18,143 nt of DNA. Source: Bacteroidia bacterium (GTDB lineage Bacteria > Bacteroidota > Bacteroidia > Bacteroidales > GCA-2748055). The DNA lies in assembly GCA_004525825.1 (NCBI GenBank), contig SPBY01000007.1, forward strand, positions 1-18,143, given 5' to 3'. Each line of letters starts with the position of its first letter. The stretch's first letter is position 1. Below, piece after piece: positions 8,510 through 16,341 of this stretch. The position numbers were made by a program, and so were the translations under genes. The notes beneath the pieces were generated by a model that ran no database searches, was not told the origin of the DNA, and saw only the letters and a list, made by a program, of their open reading frames with translations.

Positions 8510-10018
8510 TTATTTTTCATTTTTACTGGATTTAAACTCTTCCGGTATGATGGGCAAGCCTTTCTCAAAGTCGTACAGGGTCTGTATCTTCAGATTCAGC
8601 AATTCAATTTTATAATCAATGATGGCATTGGTGACGGCCATCTTTGCCTCGGAGAGCTGGGTCTGGTACATGCCCAGGTCCAGGCTGGTCAGATCGCCGT
8701 TGCGGTAGCGCTCCAGGTTGATGTCATAGGCCAGGGTGGCATTTTCCACCGTTTTCCGCTGGATCTGGATCTGGTTCTCCAGATTCTTCAGGTTTCGAAC
8801 CACCGAGCGTATGTTTACCACGATATCGGTACTTTCTATCTCATATCCAAGCTGGGAACTTTGCAGGCTCGCTTCTGCTGCCTTGATTTCAGATTTCCGT
8901 TCTCCCCAGTCAAACAGCGGGATATCAAAGGAGATGCCAATGGCCGGGGTGTTGGTGGGGGTATCAAACATAGAACCGAATTGTTCGTCGTAGGACTGTA
9001 GTCCGAAAGAGGCAGTGATGGATCCTGCAAACTCGTTGGTGGCTTTGGCCTGTGTCAGGTTGAAGTTGGCGTTTTGGATGTCAATCTCCCGTTCACGAAG
9101 TTCCATCCGGTTCTCCAGGGCATGGGAAATTGCCAGTTCCTGGTTGACCGGTACCGTATCGGCAATGATTTCTGCAGCGATCAGCAGAGTGGTATCCAGG
9201 GAAAGTCCGATCAGCACCTTGAACTGGTCTTTGCTGTTTTCCAGAGTCAGTTCTGCAGTGAATACCCCTGAATTGCTAATGGCCAGGTTTACTTCTGCCT
9301 GGTATAGTTCTTCCAGGGCCAGCAAGCCCCCCTCTACTTTATTTTTGATGATGTTGTAACTCTCCTGATTGCTTGTAAACTCCTCCCTGGCAATCTCCAG
9401 GCTCATCTGGTTGGAGTATACTGCAAAGAACTGCTGAGCCACGTTCCGCTCCAGGGCGAGACGCATCAGCAGGTAACGGAGCAGGGAGGATTCGTACTCC
9501 AGCTCCAGACTTTCTGTCTCCATCTTGGTCCGGTTGTAGGTGAAGATGGGCTGGGAAAACTGCAGGTAAAGGTTGTTGTTAAAAGTCTTGGAGATTGGAT
9601 CGGACGCAAAGGCCGATTCGGTAAAACTATAGTCATAGGAGAATCGGTTCACCAGCATCAGCTGTCCGTCGGTGGGCAGGATCCGCTGATTGATGGCAAA
9701 GGTTCCCCCGGAAGAAGCCGATTCGTTCAGGTACCATTCGCTGGTCTGCTGGTCGAAACGGTTGGTCTTTTCATATTGGAAAGGATCCAGTGTGATGGAA
9801 AACTGCGATTTCAATCGGGCCCTTTGGGCATTCAGCCTTTCCTGGCTGCGGACAAGTGCCAGTTCGGTCTGCTTCATGTCCGGGCTGTTTTCCTCGGCTA
9901 TGTCCAGTGCACGTTCCATGGTAAGAAGGGCCTGTGCCGACAGGGAGGTGCCCCCGGCACTTATGATCCCCAAAATCAGCATACACCTGATCCACCTGCG
10001 AATTATTAAAGTATCCAT
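8510..10018 (-). CDS. TolC-family outer-membrane efflux protein
   Basis: This 502-residue protein begins with a signal peptide (basic n-region IIRRWIR, hydrophobic core, probable cleavage in SLSAQ near residue 28). It then shows the two-fold TolC repeat: LTMERALDIAEENSPDM at about 32-48 opens the first half, and the second half opens near ELAISHALENRMELREREIDI. Each half carries long heptad-rich helices with many Gln, Glu and Asn residues, and beta-strand stretches such as NNLYLQFSQPIF and PAIGISFDIPLFDWGERKSE, the last being a typical OEP motif. It forms the outer-membrane exit duct. Its stop overlaps the possible upstream start (8520) of the adaptor gene. It is separated from the ABC-2 permease gene upstream by a 102-base repeat-bearing gap, the only real gap in the operon, so a second promoter there is possible. 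Confidence 0.93.
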   Translation of the reverse strand: MDTLIIRRWIRCMLILGIISAGGTSLSAQALLTMERALDIAEENSPDMKQTELALVRSQERLNAQRARLKSQFSITLDPFQYEKTNRFDQQTSEWYLNESASSGGTFAINQRILPTDGQLMLVNRFSYDYSFTESAFASDPISKTFNNNLYLQFSQPIFTYNRTKMETESLELEYESSLLRYLLMRLALERNVAQQFFAVYSNQMSLEIAREEFTSNQESYNIIKNKVEGGLLALEELYQAEVNLAISNSGVFTAELTLENSKDQFKVLIGLSLDTTLLIAAEIIADTVPVNQELAISHALENRMELREREIDIQNANFNLTQAKATNEFAGSITASFGLQSYDEQFGSMFDTPTNTPAIGISFDIPLFDWGERKSEIKAAEASLQSSQLGYEIESTDIVVNIRSVVRNLKNLENQIQIQRKTVENATLAYDINLERYRNGDLTSLDLGMYQTQLSEAKMAVTNAIIDYKIELLNLKIQTLYDFEKGLPIIPEEFKSSKNEK

Positions 10019-10030
10019 ATCATTTAACTT

Positions 10031-10110
10031 TTACTCGGCTTTACTCGGCTCTCGCCTTCGTGAGCTTCGGTTCGCCTTCGTGACTTTCAGTTCACTTTTA
10101 ACTTTCACCT
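10031..10110. repeat. Short direct repeats in the gap between the ABC-2 permease and TolC-like genes
   Basis: The plus strand has a perfect tandem of TTACTCGGCT (10031-10040, 10041-10050) and then two copies of TCGCCTTCGTGA (10052-10063 and 10072-10083), 20 bases apart. Degenerate CTTTCA / CTTTTAACTTTCA units follow to about 10110. I see no promoter or coding potential that I can defend. It may be a slipped-strand repeat tract in the leader of the TolC-like gene. Confidence 0.7.
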
Positions 10111-10120
10111 TTTGACTATC

Positions 10121-13100
10121 TTATCTTTTCCTAACCCATTTGACCGCATCGGCAATGACCCTGCGGCCGTCTGTTTCATTGGTCAGAGTTACCACTGCTG
10201 TATCGGCCGGAAAGTGAAAGGAACCCAGGCGATTCCATCCATCTTCGGGACTATTCAGCTCAAATACAAGTTTTTCAGATCCCTCGTTGGAAGAGAGGGT
10301 ATAGTTGTAATCTGTTCCCTTATCCGCAAATTCAGGTCCGAAGCGCCTCTCTCCCTGACCGGGACCCTGATTAGATCCTCCCTGCTGGTCCCCTCCCTGC
10401 TCTCTCCTGGAAGGACGTTTGTACATGGCTGAAACAGGGATGTAGACATATACATCGTAGAATCCTTTTTCGGGAAGGACCGAGCTCCAACTTACATAGT
10501 TACCACCATCCCCGCTACGGATGGCTAACGCCGACCGTACAGTCTCTCCATAATAGGCGGAATGGGCCACCGGAGTCCACTGAGAAGGGGTCCACCATTC
10601 ATTCAGACTCCCGTATTTAAGCCCTTCCTCCTTTTCTTTCCGGGAATCGATGTATTGTTTCAACTTGCTTTCGTTGGACACCGAGTATGCGTAGAATCCA
10701 TCATCTTCATTGTCTACCACAAATTCGTCTTCGTAAGTATAGCTCACTTCCTTTTCTGTGGGTATTTCGTATTCGTCCAGGTTGGCGTGCTCCACTTCAG
10801 TGGCAGACCGGAGAAAATTGTTGTAGCTGGAGGGAATATTGCCCGAAATCAGTGTGTTTACAGTCATCATCATGGGTCTGTCATAGAGCACCACCTGTAC
10901 ATCTCTGGTCTCACCCGGGTCCACCTCATGTACCCTTTGCTCCTCGGTCATGCCCCCTCCTCCTCCAAAACCTCCCTGGCCCATGATACGGAAATTCATA
11001 TTCACCAGTCCCTTGGAGTCACCCACGTTGGATATCCTGTATTTTACCAGGTAGACATCCCCGATATCGTCCCGGGTTTGCAAATATTCGGGTGGGGAGA
11101 TCTTAAAGGTGGCCATCCCACCCCCTTTGTTGATGACATCCAGGTAAGGGGCTATTTCCACCCCAAATTCATTGTAAAAATCCCTGGAGAATTGCTCAAA
11201 GGTAATCTTGGAAAAGGCATGATCCTCCAGGTAGTAATAGAAGAAATTATCAAATTCGCTCATCCCCACCCTATTTTGCAGGGCGGAAATAATGAAGCTT
11301 CCGGTCTGGTTGATCAGCGAGGAGGTAAGTTCCGTATCCCATTGTGCAAAGAGCTCAATCATGCTTTTATCCTGCAGTGCCAGGTTGGCCCGCTCCTTTT
11401 CTGTAATTCCCCCGGTGAATCCTTGCCTGGGCGAGACCTCAAATCCTTCCTTCAGGTATATCTCCAGCATGGAATTCAGTATGGGATATTCAGAGGAGCT
11501 GATTCCGGTGACGTAACTGTAGTAGAGTGGAAAAACGCAATAGGGATTCTTTAAATAGAGAGCTCCATTGAAGGCAATCAGGTCCTCTCCTCCATCTTCC
11601 CTTCCAAAACCTCCCTCCCTGGTCCGGATGCCGGTATTAAAAAAAGTATTTTGGATGAAGCGTTTAAACTGGTCCACCTGGATCTCCCTGGGACTTCGTT
11701 TGTTCTCCCGTTCCCTGTCACGCCTTTCCTCCGCCTTTTTGAATCGCTCAAAATCAAGCGTATTGATCCCTGCCCCCTTTTCGGGCATCAGGATCATCTC
11801 CGGCAGGATGTACTCCACTGTTTGAATGTAGGGCCTTTCATAGGCGTGGTATTGGATGGGAACCTCTACCAGGTTGATTCTTTCGAAAGGGTAATAAAGG
11901 TCCAGTTCATCCAGTTCATAGTTGTCTTTTTGTTCCCTGATCAAAGCTTCGATGGTGTCTCCTATTTCTGAAAAATAGCCTGAAAAGTAATCATGACTTG
12001 GATCCAGATAGAGGTTGTACTCCACTTCATCGATGGTCATGCTTCTTCGTTCCAGCTGGGCGATCACCAGGGGAAGTACACTCAGGTCGTGCTCGGGGCT
12101 GAATCTGAATCCTCCAACAATAGTATCCACTTTCCCAGGGGCAATGGCAATCAGTCCCGAGTCGGGCCTAACGGTCAGCTTGAAGCTGGCAAAATCTAGC
12201 TCCTGAGGTTGAAAATTCTTCATGTTAAAGCCCACGCCTGCCCTGGGATACCAGTTGAGCTCCGGTGTCAGCAGCATGTAATCGGGGTGTATGATTCCGG
12301 GCTCTTTATCGAAAGTGGCCACTGCAGCCCGCTTCAAGGCTTCCATCTGCTCCCTGGGAATATCCAGGTAAGCCACCGATCCGTCGGGAATCCCTGAATA
12401 ATAAAAATTGAGGCTTCCCCTTCTTCCGGCCATCATCCCGTTCTCAGGCACGATCCGGATGAGCTGCTCGGTGCGCAGGTATTCAACCGCGCCTCCCGGC
12501 CCATTGATGCTGTCGATCCGGAATCCAGGGTTTAGAGAGAAGACCAGGGTATCCAATTTTTCTCTGCCAGTGTTCCTGTAGCGCAAAGAAGAAGAGATAT
12601 GAAGCCTTCTGCCATTCTGCTCCACCTCGATCTGGTTGCTTTCCACATCCACCACATACAGGCCAGCATATTGGTTATTGAGAGAAAGGTATTCTTCACG
12701 TTTCTCCGCCGTATCGTGGAAGGAATCGTAGTACCGGTACCCAAACCATAGTCCGCCGGCCACAAATCCCACGAACAGAAACAGGTTCAGGAAGTTCCAC
12801 CGCCCTGTCTGTGGAAGCCGGTTCAGGAAACGAATGGTCGCAAAAATAAATCCCATGCCCAGCATCAGGTAAGCAAGCCGGTGCAGGAAGATTCGTTGGG
12901 GATCCGCAAAACCGATAAAATCTGAATAGACCATGGGAAAGTTAAATGCCATGTAATCCAGCATCCCATAAGCCTTGTCCTGAAAATAGGCCAGGGTAAG
13001 ACCGATGTATCCCAGGAGAATCAGGAAGGTAACTGCCTGACTCCGGAACAGAATCATCAGAAAAAAGGAGAGCCCCAGGATGAATACCAGGGTGGGCAAA

Positions 13101-13558
13101 GTGATTAGCAGCGGGTAGTAAAGATAGGCTTCCCATACCACTGGTACATCCGTTCTTATCAGGTTAAATATCAGGGACATGGACAGGGCCATCAAAACCA
13201 GCGCCAGGAACAGTACCAGGATACCCAGGGTCTTTCCCACCACATACTCCCCGTTTGTGATGGGCCTGGCGTAGATCACCTCGGTGGTATCCAGCTTTTT
13301 ATCCCGCTTCAGGAAATCGGAGGCAAGAAATACGGCAATCACCGCCTGGGCCACATTGATGAACAATACGTTGATGTATGGCATGTTGGCAGCAATGGCC
13401 CTGAAGGTCCATCGTGCATCGGAATGGCCTCCGAAAAATCCCATGTTTGTTCCAAACAGGATCAGAAGGGCCAGGATGGAAAATATACGGAAGAACCAGC
13501 TCCTGAAAAGCGTTTTGCTTTCATAGGTGGCCACGTTCCATATGTTGATCAGGTTCAT
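10121..13558 (-). CDS. ABC-2-type permease with M1-peptidase-like ectodomain and golvesin-like C-terminal domain
   Basis: The 1145-residue protein has about seven helices in residues 22-276, including the ABC-2 part (DTTEVIYARPITNGEYVVGK between TM2 and TM3). Seven helices would place the rest in the periplasm. Residues about 290-830 resemble the N-terminal beta domain and helical body of M1 aminopeptidases, but no HEXXH zinc motif is present; MLEIYLKEGF sits where active enzymes have their downstream Glu helix. Residues about 946-1145 (VVDNEDDGF, YYGETVRSALAI, VSWSSVLPEKGFYDVYVYIP, DGWNRLGSFHF, RRVIADAVKWV) match my recollection of the golvesin/Xly carbohydrate-binding-like domain. A Gly/Gln-rich loop interrupts it at about 1047-1075. 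The start overlaps the ATPase stop as TGATG, so the two form one ABC exporter. The cargo is unknown. The permease call is firm; the domain calls are moderate. Confidence 0.85.
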   Translation of the reverse strand: MNLINIWNVATYESKTLFRSWFFRIFSILALLILFGTNMGFFGGHSDARWTFRAIAANMPYINVLFINVAQAVIAVFLASDFLKRDKKLDTTEVIYARPITNGEYVVGKTLGILVLFLALVLMALSMSLIFNLIRTDVPVVWEAYLYYPLLITLPTLVFILGLSFFLMILFRSQAVTFLILLGYIGLTLAYFQDKAYGMLDYMAFNFPMVYSDFIGFADPQRIFLHRLAYLMLGMGFIFATIRFLNRLPQTGRWNFLNLFLFVGFVAGGLWFGYRYYDSFHDTAEKREEYLSLNNQYAGLYVVDVESNQIEVEQNGRRLHISSSLRYRNTGREKLDTLVFSLNPGFRIDSINGPGGAVEYLRTEQLIRIVPENGMMAGRRGSLNFYYSGIPDGSVAYLDIPREQMEALKRAAVATFDKEPGIIHPDYMLLTPELNWYPRAGVGFNMKNFQPQELDFASFKLTVRPDSGLIAIAPGKVDTIVGGFRFSPEHDLSVLPLVIAQLERRSMTIDEVEYNLYLDPSHDYFSGYFSEIGDTIEALIREQKDNYELDELDLYYPFERINLVEVPIQYHAYERPYIQTVEYILPEMILMPEKGAGINTLDFERFKKAEERRDRERENKRSPREIQVDQFKRFIQNTFFNTGIRTREGGFGREDGGEDLIAFNGALYLKNPYCVFPLYYSYVTGISSSEYPILNSMLEIYLKEGFEVSPRQGFTGGITEKERANLALQDKSMIELFAQWDTELTSSLINQTGSFIISALQNRVGMSEFDNFFYYYLEDHAFSKITFEQFSRDFYNEFGVEIAPYLDVINKGGGMATFKISPPEYLQTRDDIGDVYLVKYRISNVGDSKGLVNMNFRIMGQGGFGGGGGMTEEQRVHEVDPGETRDVQVVLYDRPMMMTVNTLISGNIPSSYNNFLRSATEVEHANLDEYEIPTEKEVSYTYEDEFVVDNEDDGFYAYSVSNESKLKQYIDSRKEKEEGLKYGSLNEWWTPSQWTPVAHSAYYGETVRSALAIRSGDGGNYVSWSSVLPEKGFYDVYVYIPVSAMYKRPSRREQGGDQQGGSNQGPGQGERRFGPEFADKGTDYNYTLSSNEGSEKLVFELNSPEDGWNRLGSFHFPADTAVVTLTNETDGRRVIADAVKWVRKR

Positions 13559-14448
13559 CAGAGGTTCCAGTGAGCTAATTTGTTGTCCATGTAATGCACA
13601 TATGCATGTTCCAGGTTAGGTTCCACCGGAATAGCATCAATATAAGAGGGCTTCTCACCCACAAACTGAATCTCCCAGCCACCGCCCGATGGAATGGTGG
13701 AAATAATAGGAACCTCCTCCTTTAGTTGTTCATACTGTACGGGGGTAACCTCGCTTCGCCATACATGTCCCTTTGCCAATTCCACCAGTTTGTCGGGGGT
13801 ACCCTGGTAGATCAGGGATCCTTCGTTCAGCAGAGCCATCTGGTTGCAGGTACTGGAAATGTCTCCCACAATATGGGTGGAGAGGATGATGATGGTTTCG
13901 CTACGTCCCAGGTCAGACAAAAGGTTCCTGAATCGGATTCGTTCTTCGGGATCTAGCCCGGTGGTAGGCTCATCCACTATGATGATCGAAGGGTGGGCTA
14001 TCAGAGCCTGTGCAATCCCCAGCCTTCTTTTCATTCCGCCCGACAACTTGTTGGCCATCCGGTTTCTGAACTCAAACAAGCCCACACTTTCCAGCATCTC
14101 ATCCACCCGCTCCCTTCTTTCCTTTCTGGAAGACATGCCTCCCAGCCGAGCTGCATAATCCAGAAACTCCCAGGATTTCAATTTGGCAAAGAAGCGGAAG
14201 TCCTGAGGCAAGTAGCCTACCATTTTACGGATCTCCTTGCGGTATTTTCCAATATCCCTGCCATCTATGAGCACTTCTCCCTCGGAAGCCTGCATCAGGG
14301 TGACCAGGATGCGCATCAGGGTGGACTTGCCTGCCCCGTTGGGCCCCAGCAGTCCGAACATCCCATTGGTAATGCTCAGGTTCACCTGGTCGAGGGCCTT
14401 GAATCCACCTGCATAGGTCTTAGTCAGGTTTTTGATTTCGATTTGCAA
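13558..14448 (-). CDS. ABC transporter ATP-binding protein (partner of the ABC-2 permease)
   Basis: This 296-residue protein is a complete nucleotide-binding domain with a C-terminal extension of about 80 residues. It has Walker A GPNGAGKST (35-43), Q-loop Gln82 in YLPQDF, signature LSGGM (135-139), Walker B IIIVDEP (155-161), D-loop GLDP and H-loop His192. It would energise the permease encoded next, which overlaps by one base. The start is TTG: the frame above it reaches a TGA without any ATG or GTG, and starting later would remove the first strand (IEIKNLTKTY). Walker A and its flank (GMFGLLGPNGAGKST) are identical to those of the ATPase fused to the second RND protein, suggesting a paralogous pair. 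It is the first gene of the efflux operon. Confidence 0.93.
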   Translation of the reverse strand: MQIEIKNLTKTYAGGFKALDQVNLSITNGMFGLLGPNGAGKSTLMRILVTLMQASEGEVLIDGRDIGKYRKEIRKMVGYLPQDFRFFAKLKSWEFLDYAARLGGMSSRKERRERVDEMLESVGLFEFRNRMANKLSGGMKRRLGIAQALIAHPSIIIVDEPTTGLDPEERIRFRNLLSDLGRSETIIILSTHIVGDISSTCNQMALLNEGSLIYQGTPDKLVELAKGHVWRSEVTPVQYEQLKEEVPIISTIPSGGGWEIQFVGEKPSYIDAIPVEPNLEHAYVHYMDNKLAHWNL

Positions 14449-14600
14449 TGGATAAAGGTATTGTGTTCGTTTAGTCGAGAGCTTTGATCATTAAGACGCC
14501 TGATGGTTTAATGTCGTTACTAATTTTTCAAATTAAAATTAAACCTTTTTATCTTAGCAGGGTCATAGCATCAGAAGAACCATATTAAATAAGAAAAATC
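14449..14600. promoter_or_regulatory. Divergent promoter region
   Basis: This 152-base AT-rich spacer separates the efflux operon (leftward) from the small secreted protein gene (rightward), so it must hold both start sites. On the minus strand TACCTTTA (14451-14458) matches seven of eight positions of the Bacteroidota -7 box TAnnTTTG, but no TTTG -33 box is visible at the usual distance. On the plus strand TATCTTAG is a weaker match. I can identify no operator palindrome with confidence. Confidence 0.4.
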
Positions 14601-15068
14601 ATGAAACGTACATTGAGATTTGCAGCCGCAGCTTCAGTGATGCTGCTGTTTGTATTGCAGCTTTCCGCCCAGGGTCCAGGCGGAGGACGCGGATTCCAGA
14701 TGACCGAAGATGATATCAAGGAAAATGCAAAGAATACCGCAGAAAGCCTGAAATTGTCAGACGAACAGGCTAAGAAGGTCCTGGCCATTGATATGGAGTT
14801 TTACAACAAGATGCAGATTGAACGTCAGAAGATGATGAATGCCGGCGGACCGCCAGCTGATGCTGATCGCGAAGCCATGCGTGCTAAAATGATGCAGATG
14901 CGAGACGATCGCAACGCAAAGTACCAGGAGGTGCTTACTCCGGACCAGTACAAGCAATTCACCGAGACCCAGGAGCAGCGTCGAAACGAAATGCGTCAGC
15001 AATATCAGCAAAGCAATCCCGATGGCCAGTCAGAAGAGAGACCGGAACGGGGGCGTGGAAGGGGCTAA
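14601..15068 (+). CDS. Small secreted Spy/LTxxQ-like protein
   Basis: The 155-residue product has a signal peptide (MKRTLRF, hydrophobic core, probable cleavage after LSA near 23). The mature part is helical and highly charged, rich in Met, Gln, Arg and Glu. It carries two LTxxQ-type motifs, LSDEQ (52-56) and LTPDQ (112-116), the hallmark spacing of the Spy/CpxP group of periplasmic chaperones or stress sensors and of related small Bacteroidota proteins. The tail is low-complexity and ends in RGRGRG. It is transcribed away from the efflux operon, across the shared 152-base spacer, which fits an envelope-stress or efflux-sensing role, but that link is only inferred from position. No Shine-Dalgarno sequence is seen; the leader before the ATG is A-rich. 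Confidence 0.8.
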   Translation: MKRTLRFAAAASVMLLFVLQLSAQGPGGGRGFQMTEDDIKENAKNTAESLKLSDEQAKKVLAIDMEFYNKMQIERQKMMNAGGPPADADREAMRAKMMQMRDDRNAKYQEVLTPDQYKQFTETQEQRRNEMRQQYQQSNPDGQSEERPERGRGRG

Positions 15069-15167
15069 TCCTCCCACCAGAAAGGCTAAGCTTTCATTGT
15101 GAACAATCCATCCTTCTTACGGTTATTTTAAGGATAGCGGATATTTCATTTTTAAAACTCAAACAGA

Positions 15168-15587
15168 ATGTCAGTCAGAACTGCAAAATCACAATGGAAC
15201 GGTACCCTGAAAGATGGAAAGGGCACCATGAATTTCAGCAACTACAGCGGTCCCTATACTTTTAAATCAAGGTTCGAAGAGGGCAGCGGAACCAATCCCG
15301 AAGAACTTGTGGGAGCAGCCCATTCAGGTTGTTACTCCATGTTCCTCGCTGCTTTGATTGCCGGCGAAGGATTATCCGCGGAAAGCGTGGAAACCACAGC
15401 CAAAGTCCATCTGGGAAAAGACGAGATCGGTCCGGTGGTTAGCACCATAGAACTGGATTGCACAGTAAAGTGTGAGGGCTTATCACAGGAGAAATTCCAG
15501 GAACTCTCTGCAGCTGCCAAAGAGAAGTGTCCTATCTCCAGGCTGGTAGCAGCAACAGATGTTAAACTTAATGCGGTGCTGCTGTAA
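15168..15587 (+). CDS. osmC: OsmC-family peroxiredoxin
   Basis: OsmC proteins are cytoplasmic dimeric thiol peroxidases that reduce organic hydroperoxides. At 139 residues this protein has the normal length. The peroxidatic Cys55 lies in AAHSGCYSMFL and the resolving Cys121 in EKCPISR, the two cysteine contexts of OsmC. TNPEELVGAAHSGC is the classic central-helix motif, and Arg35 sits where OsmC has its catalytic Arg. The OsmC branch is favoured over Ohr by this TNPEEL motif and by similarity to the E. coli layout, though substrate preference is not provable here. It follows the Spy-like gene after 99 bases and may have its own promoter there. Its last 20 bases overlap the 3' end of the convergent LOG gene. 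Confidence 0.9.
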   Translation: MSVRTAKSQWNGTLKDGKGTMNFSNYSGPYTFKSRFEEGSGTNPEELVGAAHSGCYSMFLAALIAGEGLSAESVETTAKVHLGKDEIGPVVSTIELDCTVKCEGLSQEKFQELSAAAKEKCPISRLVAATDVKLNAVLL

Positions 15588-16182
15588 AAGGAGTATCCTT
15601 TCCTGGATCCCCGTCCATAATCCATTTACGTATTTTGGGAGGCTGGTAGTTGCGCATGGCATCGACCAGCTTTTCTATTTGTGTGCTTACCAGCACCATA
15701 TCCCGATTGAGATCCTTCAGAAAGCCCTCATTCACCATCCGGTCAATGGCTGAAAGAATGGGGTCGTAGAATCCGTTGATATTCAGAATACCCACAGGTT
15801 TATCGTGCAGTCCAAGCTGTCCCCAGGTAAGCATTTCAAATAGTTCATCCAGGGTTCCAAATCCACCAGGAAGGGCGATGGCACCGTCACACATTTCTTC
15901 AATCAGTGCTTTTCTTTGGTGCATGGTCTCCACAGTGATCAATTCTGTCAGTTGGCTGTGAACCACCTCTTTCACTTGGAGAAAACCCGGAATTACCCCG
16001 GTAACCTCTCCGCCGGCCTCCAGGGCAGCATCTGCCAGTATTCCCATCATCCCCACTTTCCCTCCTCCAAAAATCACCTGGATCTTGTTCTCAGCCAGGT
16101 ATCGTCCCAGTTGAGCTGCCTGGGTTCTGTAGATTTCATTGGGTCCGGCACTGGAGCCACAATACACTGCGATTCTTTTCAT
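15568..16182 (-). CDS. LOG-family protein (TIGR00730; nucleotide 5'-monophosphate phosphoribohydrolase type)
   Basis: Starting at the ATG at 16182 the protein has 204 residues. It shows the Rossmann-like LOG fold motifs: RIAVYCGSSAG at the start, FGGGKVGMMG (38-47), MHQRKALI (88-95) and the signature PGGFGTLDE (105-113). The family includes enzymes that release cytokinin bases from ribotides by hydrolysing the N-glycosidic bond; many were once annotated as lysine decarboxylases. In a non-plant-associated bacterium the true substrate may be another nucleotide monophosphate. The frame opens further up to 16221, but those residues (MWEERLVLYILAR) are not part of the family, and GGCGAGA before the 16182 ATG could serve as a ribosome site. 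It ends inside the convergent osmC gene. Confidence 0.9.
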   Translation of the reverse strand: MKRIAVYCGSSAGPNEIYRTQAAQLGRYLAENKIQVIFGGGKVGMMGILADAALEAGGEVTGVIPGFLQVKEVVHSQLTELITVETMHQRKALIEEMCDGAIALPGGFGTLDELFEMLTWGQLGLHDKPVGILNINGFYDPILSAIDRMVNEGFLKDLNRDMVLVSTQIEKLVDAMRNYQPPKIRKWIMDGDPGKDTPFTAAPH

Positions 16183-16229
16183 TCTCGCCAAGATATATAA
16201 AACCAGTCTTTCCTCCCACACAATAAAGA

Positions 16230-16334
16230 ATTCCAGGGGTGTTTTTGATACAACATGGCATTAGCTGCGCTGAGCTCGCAAGCTCGGTTTTTAACGAAGT
16301 TAATAAGCACGTTGTAAGAAAATACCCCTGGAAT
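16230..16334. repeat. 105-base imperfect inverted repeat between trpB and the LOG gene
   Basis: The outer arms are ATTCCAGGGGTGTTTT (16230-16245) and its near-perfect reverse complement (16319-16334), pairing over 16 positions with one G-U. After a small internal loop, TACAAC (16249-16254) pairs with GTTGTA (16311-16316). Bulged pairing continues through GCATTA / TAATAAGC. The tip holds a CTGAGCT-CGCA-AGCTCGG hairpin near 16270-16287. No ORF is present. It could be a small non-autonomous mobile element, an attC-like folded site, or a transcript-end structure after trpB. It lacks a clean U-tract and so is not a standard terminator. Confidence 0.75.
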
Positions 16335-16341
16335 ACTATGT

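Noticed and set aside
8494..8568. Upstream extension of the adaptor lipoprotein to 8568
   Set aside because: The added residues precede a good lipoprotein signal and overlap the TolC-like gene, so they are unlikely to be translated in full. A start at 8520 remains possible.
16183..16221. Upstream extension of the LOG protein
   Set aside because: The extra 13 residues are outside the conserved family start, and an ATG with a possible ribosome site exists at 16182.
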